A stretch of 64,000 nt of DNA from Opitutales bacterium (lineage in GTDB: Bacteria > Verrucomicrobiota > Verrucomicrobiia > Opitutales > Oceanipulchritudinaceae), in NCBI GenBank assembly GCA_020831485.1, contig JAFIGG010000002.1:62001-126000 (forward strand). Reading direction: 5' to 3'. Below, in pieces: positions 26,415 to 35,137 of this stretch. Position numbers and translations under genes: made by a program. The number at the start of each line of letters is the position of its first letter. Positions within the stretch are counted from its first letter, which is position 1. Below the pieces are notes generated by a model. The model was given only the letters and a program-made list of their open reading frames with translations, was not told the DNA's origin and ran no database searches.

Positions 26415-27253
26415 AACAAAATGTTATCAATCAATCGAACTTCGTCACACCAAACCGCTGTCGCTATCAGGGTCTTGCCAGCGATAACCTCCCGCATCGG
26501 CTCCATTGTAACGACGTCGACCGCTACCACATAAATTACCCTCAGTCTGCGATTCTGGGTAATGTGGTGAGTGACTTCGGCCAAAACTCTGTCCACACTG
26601 CGAATCCCACTGTCCATCAGCTTCTGCCCCTCTGTCAGTGCTTCGAATATGCGCACGGCATCCCGCCTTTGAAACTCATTCAGGTAGGCGTTGCGGGCAT
26701 TGAACGGCAATCCATCATGGTCCCGAACCGTGGGTTCCTGCAAGACTTCAACCGGAAAATTCAGCTCTTCGACCAGTTTGCGCAGAATAGTCGTCTTCTG
26801 GGCATCCCGCCGGCCAGTCACAATGACATCCGGGCGGACCAGATTGAAGAGCTTGGCGTGGTAGGTGCAGACTCCGCGAAAATAATGGGGACGGGAAATG
26901 CCGCACATGACCGTCGACACTGCCTCCTCAGAGGCAAAACAGGAAAAGCCAGCTGGATAAACTTCTTCGACCGAAGGCATAAACAGACAGTCGACTCCGG
27001 TCGCCCGCGCTTTTTCTATATCCGCTTCCCGGTCCCGCGGGAAACGGGCGTAATCCTCGTTCGGTCCAAACTCCTTGGGATTAACAAATGCTGAGAGTAC
27101 CACTATGTCCGATTGCTCCTTTGCCTTTTCAATCAACTGGTCGTGCCCCTGATGCAAGGCACCGGCTGTGGAGACAAGGCCGATCAGTTTTCCCTGGGTT
27201 CGCCAGCGGACCGCCGCTGCCTGCATTTCGTTAACGGATTCAATAATTTGCAT
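26411..27253 (-). CDS. panC: pantothenate synthetase (pantoate--beta-alanine ligase)
   Basis: Joins pantoate and beta-alanine with ATP to make pantothenate, the precursor of coenzyme A. It has 280 residues. Nucleotidyltransferase motifs are visible: STAGALHQGHDQLI (with HxGH), FVNPKEFGPNEDYARFPR, and the second site GRRDAQKTTILRKL. The ATG at 27253 was chosen because AAAGGTGG lies 8 bases upstream, one of the few clear Shine-Dalgarno sequences here; the alternative GTG lies inside that sequence. It heads the operon panC-hydrolase-tsaD-thuA. The KMSKS-like position reads TAGALHQGH where many PanC have TMGALHxGH. Confidence 0.95.
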   Translation of the reverse strand: MQIIESVNEMQAAAVRWRTQGKLIGLVSTAGALHQGHDQLIEKAKEQSDIVVLSAFVNPKEFGPNEDYARFPRDREADIEKARATGVDCLFMPSVEEVYPAGFSCFASEEAVSTVMCGISRPHYFRGVCTYHAKLFNLVRPDVIVTGRRDAQKTTILRKLVEELNFPVEVLQEPTVRDHDGLPFNARNAYLNEFQRRDAVRIFEALTEGQKLMDSGIRSVDRVLAEVTHHITQNRRLRVIYVVAVDVVTMEPMREVIAGKTLIATAVWCDEVRLIDNILL

Positions 27254-27389
27254 AGCGCTATCCACCTTTCAATAATAGCTTTGTGAAAGGATCAAGACCA
27301 ATTCACCGCCGCCCTCTTTCATCAAGATTCAGCTTTGTGTTGAAGTGGCATCGGATTCGCTTAACAAATACAACTTTAAGATTATTTCT

Positions 27390-28430
27390 ATGTCCCTCCT
27401 CGACCAACTCCAAGCCAAACTCCAACGCCATCCCAAGCGTGTGGTATTCCCCGAAGGCGAAGACCCCCGGATCATTCAGGCTGCCCGTCAATTTGCCACC
27501 CGCCGCTGTGGTGTTCCCGTACTCCTGGGTGACCGCGCTGAGATTAAGGACCGCGCCATGCGCCTTGATATTCGTCTGGAAGGTATCCGTATCATGGAAC
27601 CGGAACGCAGTGACGATGTGGATCTCTTTTTGCCGATGGTTGAAAGCCAGCAGCGATTTGAGGACCTGTCACTCGAAGAAAAGCGTGAGCTGGTCCTGAA
27701 CCGTCACAACTTCGCTGCCTTTATGCTGGCCTCAGGGCGGGCGGATGCACTCGTTGGCGGTGCGACACTCACCGCCTCCAGCGGACTGCGTTCCCTCTTC
27801 CGCATCGTGCCTAAGGCACAGGGCGTTAAAACAGCTTCGTCGGTGATGATTCTTGATCAGGAGAACCCAAACTTCGGTACGGATGGCATCCTCTTTCTCG
27901 CGGACTGTGGCGTTATTCCCGAGCCCAATGCATCGGAGCTTGCGGACATCGCCGTTTCTACCGCGCACATTTCATCCCACCTGACGAATAAAATCCCACG
28001 TGTGGCATTTCTCAGTTTCGCGACCAGCGCACAAAAGTTGGTGCACCCTTCAATCGGCAAGATACGCGAAGCGCTTAGTCTGGCCAGAGATCGGGCCCAG
28101 GCATTAAACATTCATGCCGAAATGGACGGTGAACTGCAGCTGGACGCAGCCCTCAATCCGGGGGTTGCAGAGCAGAAAGGCATGGCCGGTTCTCCCGTCG
28201 CCGGGCGTGCAAACGTTCTGGTATTTCCGGATCTGAACTCGGGGAATATTGCCTCCAAGATGATTCAGGTTGTTGCCGGTGCACGGACATATGGCCAGAT
28301 CATAGTGGGCCTGAGCCGGCCCTGTGCGGAAATCAGCCGCGGGGCTCACGCTTACGACGTTTACGGCACAGCGGTGATCACTGCTTGCCAGGCCATTGAC
28401 CGGAAATTCCTTTACGGCCCGAGCAATTGA
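27390..28430 (+). CDS. pta: phosphate acetyltransferase, catalytic domain only
   Basis: Interconverts acetyl-CoA and acetyl phosphate. The 346-residue protein is the catalytic PTA_PTB domain alone, lacking the N-terminal regulatory part of E. coli Pta, which is encoded by the next gene. Start motif KRVVFPEGEDPRIIQAA, DALVGGATLTASSGLRS, and the C-terminal NVLVFPDLNSGNI and GLSRPCAEISRGA are typical. The ATG at 27390 (MSLLDQLQ) is preferred over a start 45 bases upstream. The gene is divergent from panC with a ~135-base intergenic region. Confidence 0.96.
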   Translation: MSLLDQLQAKLQRHPKRVVFPEGEDPRIIQAARQFATRRCGVPVLLGDRAEIKDRAMRLDIRLEGIRIMEPERSDDVDLFLPMVESQQRFEDLSLEEKRELVLNRHNFAAFMLASGRADALVGGATLTASSGLRSLFRIVPKAQGVKTASSVMILDQENPNFGTDGILFLADCGVIPEPNASELADIAVSTAHISSHLTNKIPRVAFLSFATSAQKLVHPSIGKIREALSLARDRAQALNIHAEMDGELQLDAALNPGVAEQKGMAGSPVAGRANVLVFPDLNSGNIASKMIQVVAGARTYGQIIVGLSRPCAEISRGAHAYDVYGTAVITACQAIDRKFLYGPSN

Positions 28431-28460
28431 TTTCCATTCCACACTTTAAGGCTGCACTGC

Positions 28461-29636
28461 ATGAAATCTGAAACCGATCTGCTGACTAACCCGAAAAACA
28501 GCATGACGCCGCGTCTTTTCGTTGCTGCGACGCGTCAGAATGATGGCAAGACGACAACCTGCCTGGGTCTGTACGCCGCCCTCCAGCAAGTTTACAGCAA
28601 GGTTGGTTACATCAAACCCATTGGCCAGCGTTTTATCGATATTGAGGGCTTGATGGTCGATGAGGATTCCTACCTCTTTGACCAGATTTATCCGGTTGGA
28701 ACACCGATTGAGGCGATGAGCCCAGTCGCGATCGACGCCACCTTTACCCGCCGTTTTCTGGACAACCCTGACGAAACCCATCCTCAGCTGGTCAACCGGA
28801 TCGTGAAGGCATTTGACCGGGCTGCCTATGAAAAGGATGTGATCATCATTGAAGGTTCAGGGCACGCCGGTGTGGGTGCCATCTGCGACCTCTCCAACGC
28901 ACAAGTGGCCAAGCTCCTGGGGGCAAAGGCGATAATAGTATCCCGCGGAGGCATCGGCAAACCGGTGGACGAAATAGCCCTGAATAAATCGCTCTTCGAC
29001 AAATATGGGGTGGAGGTTATCGGGGCAATCCTCAACAAGGTGCAGCCGGACAAAATCGAAATCGTCCGTAAATACACGACAAAAGCCCTAGAGCGCATGG
29101 GTGTGCCCCTTCTTGGATTGATTCCCGAACAGGAACAGTTGGCCCTGCCAAACATGAGCCAGATTGTGGAAACGGTCAATGGCCGTTGGCTCAATGCCCA
29201 GAAAATTGGCCGCCACAACCGTGTTACCCAAGTCGTGGTCGGTGCCATGACGCCTCAGGGGCTTCTCGAATACATCCGTCCAGGTGTCCTGATTATCACA
29301 CCCGGAGACCGTGAGGATGTCCTCTTGCTTGCCATTGCAGCTGCCGGCCTCAACAAGCAGCACATCCTTTCGGGCATCGTCCTGACGCGAAATATTTTAC
29401 CCTCGCCCCACCTCATGGAAATGCTCTCACAAACCGATATTCCAGTGGTGATCTGCAATGAGGAGAGCTATAAAGTCGCATCGCAAATCCACTCAATGAC
29501 GGTGAAGACCCAGCCAGAGGATGAAGACAAGATTCCTCTCATCAAAAAGCTGATCATGGAGAATGTCGCCATCGACAAACTCACTCACTACCTTGCCGAC
29601 AATTCTAGCGCAACTGGCGTCGGCGACGGTATTTGA
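28461..29636 (+). CDS. BioD-like P-loop ATPase with DRTGG domain (Pta regulatory half)
   Basis: A 391-residue protein equivalent to the N-terminal half of long-form phosphotransacetylases. The dethiobiotin-synthetase-like P-loop is ATRQNDGKTTTCLGL (~23-37), with IIEGSGHAGVG and IVSRGGIGKPVDE following. The DRTGG domain lies about residues 210-330, with VLIITPGDREDVLL recognisable. In E. coli Pta this region senses metabolites and controls the catalytic domain. It lies 30 bases after pta, so the two probably form a two-polypeptide enzyme. The 3' end overlaps the convergent STAS gene by 32 bases. Confidence 0.9.
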   Translation: MKSETDLLTNPKNSMTPRLFVAATRQNDGKTTTCLGLYAALQQVYSKVGYIKPIGQRFIDIEGLMVDEDSYLFDQIYPVGTPIEAMSPVAIDATFTRRFLDNPDETHPQLVNRIVKAFDRAAYEKDVIIIEGSGHAGVGAICDLSNAQVAKLLGAKAIIVSRGGIGKPVDEIALNKSLFDKYGVEVIGAILNKVQPDKIEIVRKYTTKALERMGVPLLGLIPEQEQLALPNMSQIVETVNGRWLNAQKIGRHNRVTQVVVGAMTPQGLLEYIRPGVLIITPGDREDVLLLAIAAAGLNKQHILSGIVLTRNILPSPHLMEMLSQTDIPVVICNEESYKVASQIHSMTVKTQPEDEDKIPLIKKLIMENVAIDKLTHYLADNSSATGVGDGI

Positions 29637-29946
29637 TCACAGCAATCTTGTCGAAGCGGGCAAACTCAAGCACTCTGTTGATAGCCGGGCTGGCCACCCG
29701 GATGACAAATTCCTTGTCTTTTTCCCGCAGCGATCGGCTTTCTGCAAGTAGCCAATTCAAGCCCATCGAGTCTATAACCCGTGCATTTCTAACATCCAGA
29801 TACAAAGAATCCCATGCATCGTCAGGATGCTGCTTCTTGATCTGCGATATACCTTCCCGCAAAGGCTGCGCCAAGGTTCCGGTCAATTCAGATTTGACCT
29901 CCACTTTTAACCGCCGTTTACGCCCGTCCAACTGTCCCGTAATCAT
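29605..29946 (-). CDS. STAS-domain anti-sigma factor antagonist
   Basis: A 113-residue single STAS domain of the SpoIIAA/RsbV type. The phosphorylatable serine is Ser60 in the motif RVIDSMGLNWLL (canonical DSxG). Such proteins switch between a phosphorylated inactive form and an unphosphorylated form that binds the anti-sigma kinase. It follows the response regulator-phosphatase-kinase gene after 35 bases and is its likely partner. The C-terminus is strongly basic (KYRRRRQLR), which is unusual. Its 3' end overlaps the convergent DRTGG gene. Confidence 0.9.
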   Translation of the reverse strand: MITGQLDGRKRRLKVEVKSELTGTLAQPLREGISQIKKQHPDDAWDSLYLDVRNARVIDSMGLNWLLAESRSLREKDKEFVIRVASPAINRVLEFARFDKIAVIKYRRRRQLR

Positions 29947-29981
29947 AAAATCGTCCCTTTAGATTGAATCCTTAGTCTGCC

Positions 29982-31541
29982 TCAGTTTGTAGGAGCCTCT
30001 TCAGGAGTGACATAAAAATCAAAAACCAGAGAAGTGCCCTTGTTCTCAATATTGAATTCGTCGCTCAGGTGCTGAACAATACCCAGCCCGAGTTGTCGGC
30101 CCTCCGGCAAATTGTCCAAATCACGTAAACGCTCAGAAATCTTGAAATTATGTCCTTTGCCCGGATCGTCGATACGCACCCGTACGCAGTTCGCCTCTCG
30201 ATTGTAGCTAATCAGCAAATGACAAAACTTTTCGGAGGATCCTGCACAACCATGGATGAGGGCATTCAACATGCCTTCGCGGATGCAGATCAAAAGGTCA
30301 TAAAGCCGGTCGCCGATTAGATCTTCCTCAAGCGCATACTGAAGACTTCGGCGCCAGACGGATTGAAGATTGTCGACATGCACATATTCTGCACCAGAAT
30401 ACTGCTCATCAATGATCGGTTCAAAAGTATTATTCACGGATGTAATGGGTTGAAGCTGATAGGTAAGACAAAGGATATCATCTGGTGGTGGGGGCTGATT
30501 TGCGTCGCCTGCTGGAATCGTTCCACGTGAGAGCCGGTAGGCTAAACTCAAGGGATTAATCCCGAGCTGGTCTGCGTAGTCGACCACCCCATCAGTGAAG
30601 ATATGAAGGAATGTAGCCTTTTCAAGCGGAACTTCCTGCTTTGCAAGCGGTAAATTTTCAAACCAGCCCAACGGATGAGTCCCGAGTTGTCCGCGGCGGA
30701 CCGATCCGTTAGCATCGCTAAGGTAAAAGGGCGGAAAACCACAATTGTAAACGGTCAGCAGTTGCTGCGTATAATCAATCTCAAACCAACTCATGGCCAG
30801 CGTCGACGGGACGACCGCAGCCTCCCGGATCAACTGGTTATTGAAGGAATGCAAGCTGGTCTCCAGAGCACTCCCCGACTCCACATGCCCGCGGAAAATC
30901 CCCTGAAAGTACGCCGCCACGTAGGCTGAGCGGAGATCATGCCCGGATACGTCACCTACAAGAATCATCAGGCGATTGTCATTATCGACCGTCCAGACAT
31001 TGATGAAATCTCCCCCCATTTTGTGCAAGGGGAGGTAACTGAGGCGAAAGCGCTCCCGCAAAGAGTCTGGTATATAACTGTTCAGCTGATGATCGACGAC
31101 CGACGCGTCATCCAAGGCGCGGGCCGAACTGAGGACGCGGCGCTGCCGGCGGGTCCTGTCAACCGCCCGCTCCATCGCATCGACCAAGGGTTTGTGCTGA
31201 ATGGGTTTCTCCAAAAAACCGGCGCCTCCGAGGTCCAGAGTCCGTTTAACCAACTCTTTTTCACCCTGCGCGGTTACCACTACGGTTGCCAGACTGGGAT
31301 CCTTATCCTGGATCCATTGCAAAAGTTCCAGCCCCGTCCGTTCGGGCATGCGAAAATCCGTCAAGACGGCGTCAATTTGATTGAAGCCATGCGTTTGGCA
31401 GGTTCGCTCCGCCTCAAAAGCGCTTTTTGCCGTAAGGGTCTGGAATCCAGCGGTTCGTAAACTGGTCTCGAAGTAGCACAGCCCCTCAGGATCGTCTTCC
31501 ACGACAAGCACACAGCCTCGACTCTCTCTGGAATCCACCAT
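29982..31541 (-). CDS. response regulator-PP2C phosphatase-HATPase kinase fusion
   Basis: A 519-residue cytosolic signalling protein with three modules. Residues 1-125 are a receiver domain (acidic pocket E15-D17, phospho-acceptor Asp62, Lys112). Residues ~165-365 are a SpoIIE/RsbU PP2C phosphatase with metal Asp residues in GGDF (176-179), GDVSGHD, TDGV and DD (354-355). Residues ~385-512 are an RsbW-type HATPase with N-box E422/N426/H430, G1 box DPGKG and G2 box GLGI. It thus holds the phosphatase and kinase that act oppositely on one STAS protein, whose gene lies just downstream. The input is presumably phosphorylation of Asp62 by an unknown histidine kinase. TATAAA lies 4 bases before the ATG. 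Confidence 0.92.
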   Translation of the reverse strand: MVDSRESRGCVLVVEDDPEGLCYFETSLRTAGFQTLTAKSAFEAERTCQTHGFNQIDAVLTDFRMPERTGLELLQWIQDKDPSLATVVVTAQGEKELVKRTLDLGGAGFLEKPIQHKPLVDAMERAVDRTRRQRRVLSSARALDDASVVDHQLNSYIPDSLRERFRLSYLPLHKMGGDFINVWTVDNDNRLMILVGDVSGHDLRSAYVAAYFQGIFRGHVESGSALETSLHSFNNQLIREAAVVPSTLAMSWFEIDYTQQLLTVYNCGFPPFYLSDANGSVRRGQLGTHPLGWFENLPLAKQEVPLEKATFLHIFTDGVVDYADQLGINPLSLAYRLSRGTIPAGDANQPPPPDDILCLTYQLQPITSVNNTFEPIIDEQYSGAEYVHVDNLQSVWRRSLQYALEEDLIGDRLYDLLICIREGMLNALIHGCAGSSEKFCHLLISYNREANCVRVRIDDPGKGHNFKISERLRDLDNLPEGRQLGLGIVQHLSDEFNIENKGTSLVFDFYVTPEEAPTN

Positions 31542-31651
31542 AGTTTATATTGAGGATGAGAACTTCATAAAGTATCGAGCAATATAGGCAGGATTCGCCG
31601 AAAAACAATGGATTGTTAAGCTTTACGTAAAAACAGATTAAAATCCGCAGC

Positions 31652-32074
31652 TTAAGGTTCCATGTTCTCCAATCGTCCTTCTGGATGCAGTCGGCGATAA
31701 TAGCAACCGCTGCGAGTTCGTCCATCTGCACGCCGGGTATGACAGGACCCATCTCCGCTGCGGCGCACTCGGTACAGCAAGGAGTTCTGTTCACAGTTAA
31801 CGCGGATTTCTTCAAGTTTGAGAGTATCCCCGCTGCTCGCCCCCTTCACCCAGAGTTCATTGCGGCTGGTACTCCAGAATACGGCGATTCCCCTGCGCTG
31901 ACTCTCATCCAGCGCCCTGCGGTTCGCATATGCGACGATCAGCACTTGCTCGGTTTCGGCACACTGCACCACTACCGGTACAACGGCTTGATCCGTCGAT
32001 GCGATTTTGCGCAGTTTTTGAAAATCCAGCTGCAGCCGGTTGCCCTCTTCCAGTTCCTTGTGTGAATCACTCAT
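31652..32074 (-). CDS. hisI: phosphoribosyl-AMP cyclohydrolase family protein (HisI-like)
   Basis: A 140-residue protein of the HisI family, which opens the purine ring of phosphoribosyl-AMP in histidine synthesis. AYANRRALDES, FWSTSRNELWVKGASSGDTLKL and the zinc cysteines Cys94, Cys111 (CHT) and Cys124 (CYYR) are conserved. The metal-binding Asp triad usually written DCDxD reads N93-C-E95-Q-N97 here, and the loop between CHT and CYYR is longer than usual. No other his gene is present in the window. It may be a genuine HisI variant of this lineage or a paralogue with another role. It lies 6 bases after the Nif3-like gene. Confidence 0.8.
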   Translation of the reverse strand: MSDSHKELEEGNRLQLDFQKLRKIASTDQAVVPVVVQCAETEQVLIVAYANRRALDESQRRGIAVFWSTSRNELWVKGASSGDTLKLEEIRVNCEQNSLLYRVRRSGDGSCHTRRADGRTRSGCYYRRLHPEGRLENMEP

Positions 32075-32080
32075 TGGTGC

Positions 32081-32839
32081 TTACAAGGGACAATCGGTGC
32101 CAATAAAGCTCCAATCAAGCCCGAATTTTGCCGCACACTCGGCGGCAAGCGCCTTTACTCCAAATACTTCCGTGGCATAGTGGCCACAAGTGTAGAGGTT
32201 TAACTGCTGCTCCTGAGCAAAGTTGAAATGTTCCTGACGCAATTCGCCTGTGATCAAGGTATCCACCCCCTGCTGTGTCAGGGTTGCCAGGGCACTTCTT
32301 CCACTGCCAGTCAGAATGGCCGCCCTGCGGATTTCCGCTGATCCGAATTCGATCGACTGGAAGCCCGCTGGAAAAGCCTTTCTCAGGCGCTGCTTTAGAT
32401 CATCCCGGCCTTCCAGCCCACCGGCTATTGCCGCAATCGGTGTGCCCTCATGTTCAAGAAACCAATCCTCAACGGCTAACCCCAAGGCGTTGGCCAACAG
32501 TCGATTGTTGCCAATCTCAGGGTGTGCATCCAGCGGCAGGTGCGAACTGTATACTGCCAGATTGCCATCCATAGCCGTTTTCAATTTTGCGTAATTGGCG
32601 CCAGTGATTGGCTGAACCGGGTTCCAAAACAGCCCATGGTGAACGATTAAAAAATCAACTCCGGTGGCCACGGCCTTTTGGAAAGGCACCAGACCCGCAT
32701 CGACAGCAGCGGCGACACGCGTCACCTGACCTGAGTTTTCGATCTGAAGACCGTTTTCCGCCCCGGGAAAGTCTGCAACTTCCGTGCGGCGGCAGCGTGT
32801 GTCACAAAATTGCACCAGAGTTTTGAGATCTACGGACAT
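32081..32839 (-). CDS. Nif3-like dinuclear metal center protein
   Basis: A 252-residue protein of the NIF3/YbgI family (GTP cyclohydrolase I type 2 superfamily, hexameric toroids with a di-metal site). Metal-ligand regions are visible: FLIVHHGLFW, YSSHLPLDAHPEIGNN, and the C-terminal CGHYATEVFGVKAL. Length is normal. The molecular function of the family is not settled. It is in a three-gene minus-strand unit: peroxiredoxin, Nif3-like, HisI-like. Confidence 0.92.
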   Translation of the reverse strand: MSVDLKTLVQFCDTRCRRTEVADFPGAENGLQIENSGQVTRVAAAVDAGLVPFQKAVATGVDFLIVHHGLFWNPVQPITGANYAKLKTAMDGNLAVYSSHLPLDAHPEIGNNRLLANALGLAVEDWFLEHEGTPIAAIAGGLEGRDDLKQRLRKAFPAGFQSIEFGSAEIRRAAILTGSGRSALATLTQQGVDTLITGELRQEHFNFAQEQQLNLYTCGHYATEVFGVKALAAECAAKFGLDWSFIGTDCPL

Positions 32840-32885
32840 GTCCCGGATTCAAAACCTGCTAAAGGCCCTGGCGCAATGCGAAAAC

Positions 32886-33389
32886 TCAATTCATTGCCCG
32901 CAGGGCAGCCAGCGCATCTTCACTCTGGCTATCTGGAGAAGCTGACAGATCCCTCCAGGCAACGACGCCATCGACCACTAAAAAGGTCTGGCGGCGATAG
33001 GCCATGCCCATCCAGCTACCGACTTTGAAGGCTCCACCCAGAACTCTGTCCTCATCGGCGATAAGGGTAAACGGAAGTTCATGGTTACTCTGGAATTCAG
33101 CCAGTTTCTCAACAGAGTCGCGGCTGACCCCGAGAATGGTCAATCCATAGGATTCAATGGCGTCAAAGTTGTCGCGGATATTACATGCCTGGCGAGTGCA
33201 ACCGGGTGTTTCCGCCCGGGGATAAAAATAGATAAGCACTGGACCTATGGCATAGGCTTCGGCCAGATCCAACTGCTCACCTGTATGAGTCGTTACGGTG
33301 ACCGTCGGTGCTTTTTCTCCGACTTCGATCGGATTGGCGATTAAAAATGAAGGAATAAACATAACAAACAGAGCGAAGAGTCGATTCAT
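32886..33389 (-). CDS. exported peroxiredoxin, BCP/PrxQ type
   Basis: A thiol peroxidase of 167 residues. The peroxidatic Cys64 is in ETPGCTRQAC and a resolving Cys69 follows five residues later, the BCP/PrxQ spacing. VLIYFYPRAETPGC and GVSRDS are typical. An N-terminal signal-like sequence (LFALFVMFIPSFLIANP) indicates export, unlike the cytosolic E. coli BCP. The ATG at 33389 gives a proper signal sequence; a TTG 9 bases upstream is the alternative. It is divergent from the LuxR-type regulator across a ~135-base gap. Confidence 0.9.
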   Translation of the reverse strand: MNRLFALFVMFIPSFLIANPIEVGEKAPTVTVTTHTGEQLDLAEAYAIGPVLIYFYPRAETPGCTRQACNIRDNFDAIESYGLTILGVSRDSVEKLAEFQSNHELPFTLIADEDRVLGGAFKVGSWMGMAYRRQTFLVVDGVVAWRDLSASPDSQSEDALAALRAMN

Positions 33390-33523
33390 ATCCTGCAATA
33401 TAGCCTATTTTTCAGAATAGTCTTAAGATATTGGAGTATTTTGCGTGGAACGGACCGATTTTCATCATTGCCAAATGGTTCGGCCCGCTGGATAGTCACT
33501 TCCACACAGGCAGTGTTGCAGTC

Positions 33524-34198
33524 ATGCAGGTCGTTATTGTTGAAGATCAGGCTATGTTTAGAGAATTCATTCACCAGGTGGTGGAGCAGGATCTAAACCT
33601 GAGAGTAATAGGTGAAGCCTCCGATGGCGTTGAAGCGGTGGAGGTCTGCCGTAGGCTGCGCCCACAGTTGGTTATTTTGGATATCCTTATTCCCAAGCTG
33701 TCGGGTTTGCATGTGGCCCGGACCGTTATTGAGGAAATACAGGGGTGCAAGGTCTTGGCCCTTTCCGCTGAATTCGATCAAACCACTCTTCACCAGTTGC
33801 ATCAACTCGGGGTCCACGGGTTTGTCGACAAGACGGCCAAAACCACCGCAACCCTAAAAGAAGCCATTTCATTGGTTGCCAGTGGCAAGACCTATTATTC
33901 CGATGTGCTGCGCGAGACTATTTCCGCCATGCGCCAAACGCCATTCTCCTTTGAAAAAATCCTGACCCGGCGCGAGTCCCAGGTGCTCAGTTTTGTTGGC
34001 GGCGGCCTCACGGATTTGGAAATCGGCAAAATCATCGGTTTGAGTGCGTCATCGGTGCAGTCCCACCGCCGCAACCTGATGAAAAAACTCGACGTGCATA
34101 GTACGCCCGAGCTGATTCAGTTCGCGCAAGACAAAGGTTTCTGGAAGCCCGCCTTCAACCAGATGGAGTTGACCCACTCCTACCATATCTTCAAGTAG
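33524..34198 (+). CDS. LuxR/NarL-family response regulator
   Basis: A 224-residue two-component response regulator. The receiver domain begins MQVVIVEDQAMFRE and has the phospho-acceptor Asp in VILDILIPKLSG, with Lys in VDKTAK. The C-terminal LuxR-type helix-turn-helix is LTRRESQVLSFVGGGLTDLEIGKIIGLSASSVQSHRRNLMKKLDV. The ATG at 33524 is chosen because the longer in-frame start adds 31 residues unlike any receiver domain. No histidine kinase lies nearby, so its input is unknown. Confidence 0.94.
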   Translation: MQVVIVEDQAMFREFIHQVVEQDLNLRVIGEASDGVEAVEVCRRLRPQLVILDILIPKLSGLHVARTVIEEIQGCKVLALSAEFDQTTLHQLHQLGVHGFVDKTAKTTATLKEAISLVASGKTYYSDVLRETISAMRQTPFSFEKILTRRESQVLSFVGGGLTDLEIGKIIGLSASSVQSHRRNLMKKLDVHSTPELIQFAQDKGFWKPAFNQMELTHSYHIFK

Positions 34199-34212
34199 GG
34201 TTCGGGATGCAC

Positions 34213-35136
34213 TCAGTGCGGATCCGGGTGAATCTGCCGGTGCGCCTCTTTCGGCTCCAAATGGGTCGTCACCCGACTTCGCCGGGGCAAGGCGGCATTG
34301 AGTTTTTTTTCTACTTCTGTTGCCCGCTCGTGTGCCTCCTTGATCGATATATGATCAGCAAACAGCAGGTGTAAATCCACCCAATAGCCACCATTTCCGA
34401 GGCTCCGGTGGCGAAGAGCGTGATAGCGGATACCCTTTTGCACTGCCTCTTTGTCCAGTACATCTTCAAGGAGCATCTGCACCTCAGGGTTGGCTTCGTC
34501 CATAAGCCCGGCGATGCTTCTTCGAATCAGGCTGTAGCCGGAAACCAGAATATTGATTGCCACCAGAATTGCCAGAATGGGATCCCATGGCAACCAACCG
34601 GTCACGAGGATCAGTCCAAGTGCCAAAATCACTCCCAGACTGGTCCAGGCGTCGGTGAGCACATGCTTGCCGTTGGCTTCCAGAACAATCGAACCGCTGC
34701 GTTTTCCCAGAACAACAAGATAGATACCGAGCGCCCCATTGATGGCAATGGTCACGGCGGTCAGCCCTACCCCAAGAGTCAGGTTTTCAAGGTGCAGGCC
34801 GGCGATCCACTTGGATATGGCATCATAGATAATAAAGACTGCTGCGGCGATGATCAACGCACCCTCAACACCGGCAGAGAAAAACCCGATTTTCGCATGC
34901 CCATAGGGATGCGATGGATCGGCCGGTTTAAGAGACAGGCGCAAACTGTATGAGGCGAAACCCACTGCAAGAATGTGCACGACGGTCTCAACCGCATCGG
35001 CGAAAATTGCCGCGGACCCGGTCATCCAATAAGCCCCGAACTTGAGCAGCAGCATCATGAACCCAACCCCAAGGGAAAGGTTCATGGCTTTGATCAACAA
35101 GCGACGCTCGCGTTCACTGGCCGGAATGACGTCCAT
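34213..35136 (-). CDS. cation diffusion facilitator (CDF) family transporter
   Basis: A 307-residue inner-membrane divalent-metal/proton antiporter. Transmembrane segments start at MNLSLGVGFMMLLLKFGAYWMTGSAAIFADAVETVVH, where the FADAVETVVH helix carries the family's metal-site residues, and HVLTDAWTSLGVILALG provides the second set. The C-terminal cytoplasmic domain (YWVDLHLLFADHISIKEAHERATEVE) is also present. The metal (zinc, iron or cobalt) cannot be fixed. The start at 35136 follows the MFS stop with a single base between (TGAAATG), which decides against a longer form. Confidence 0.93.
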   Translation of the reverse strand: MDVIPASERERRLLIKAMNLSLGVGFMMLLLKFGAYWMTGSAAIFADAVETVVHILAVGFASYSLRLSLKPADPSHPYGHAKIGFFSAGVEGALIIAAAVFIIYDAISKWIAGLHLENLTLGVGLTAVTIAINGALGIYLVVLGKRSGSIVLEANGKHVLTDAWTSLGVILALGLILVTGWLPWDPILAILVAINILVSGYSLIRRSIAGLMDEANPEVQMLLEDVLDKEAVQKGIRYHALRHRSLGNGGYWVDLHLLFADHISIKEAHERATEVEKKLNAALPRRSRVTTHLEPKEAHRQIHPDPH

Positions 35137-35137
35137 T

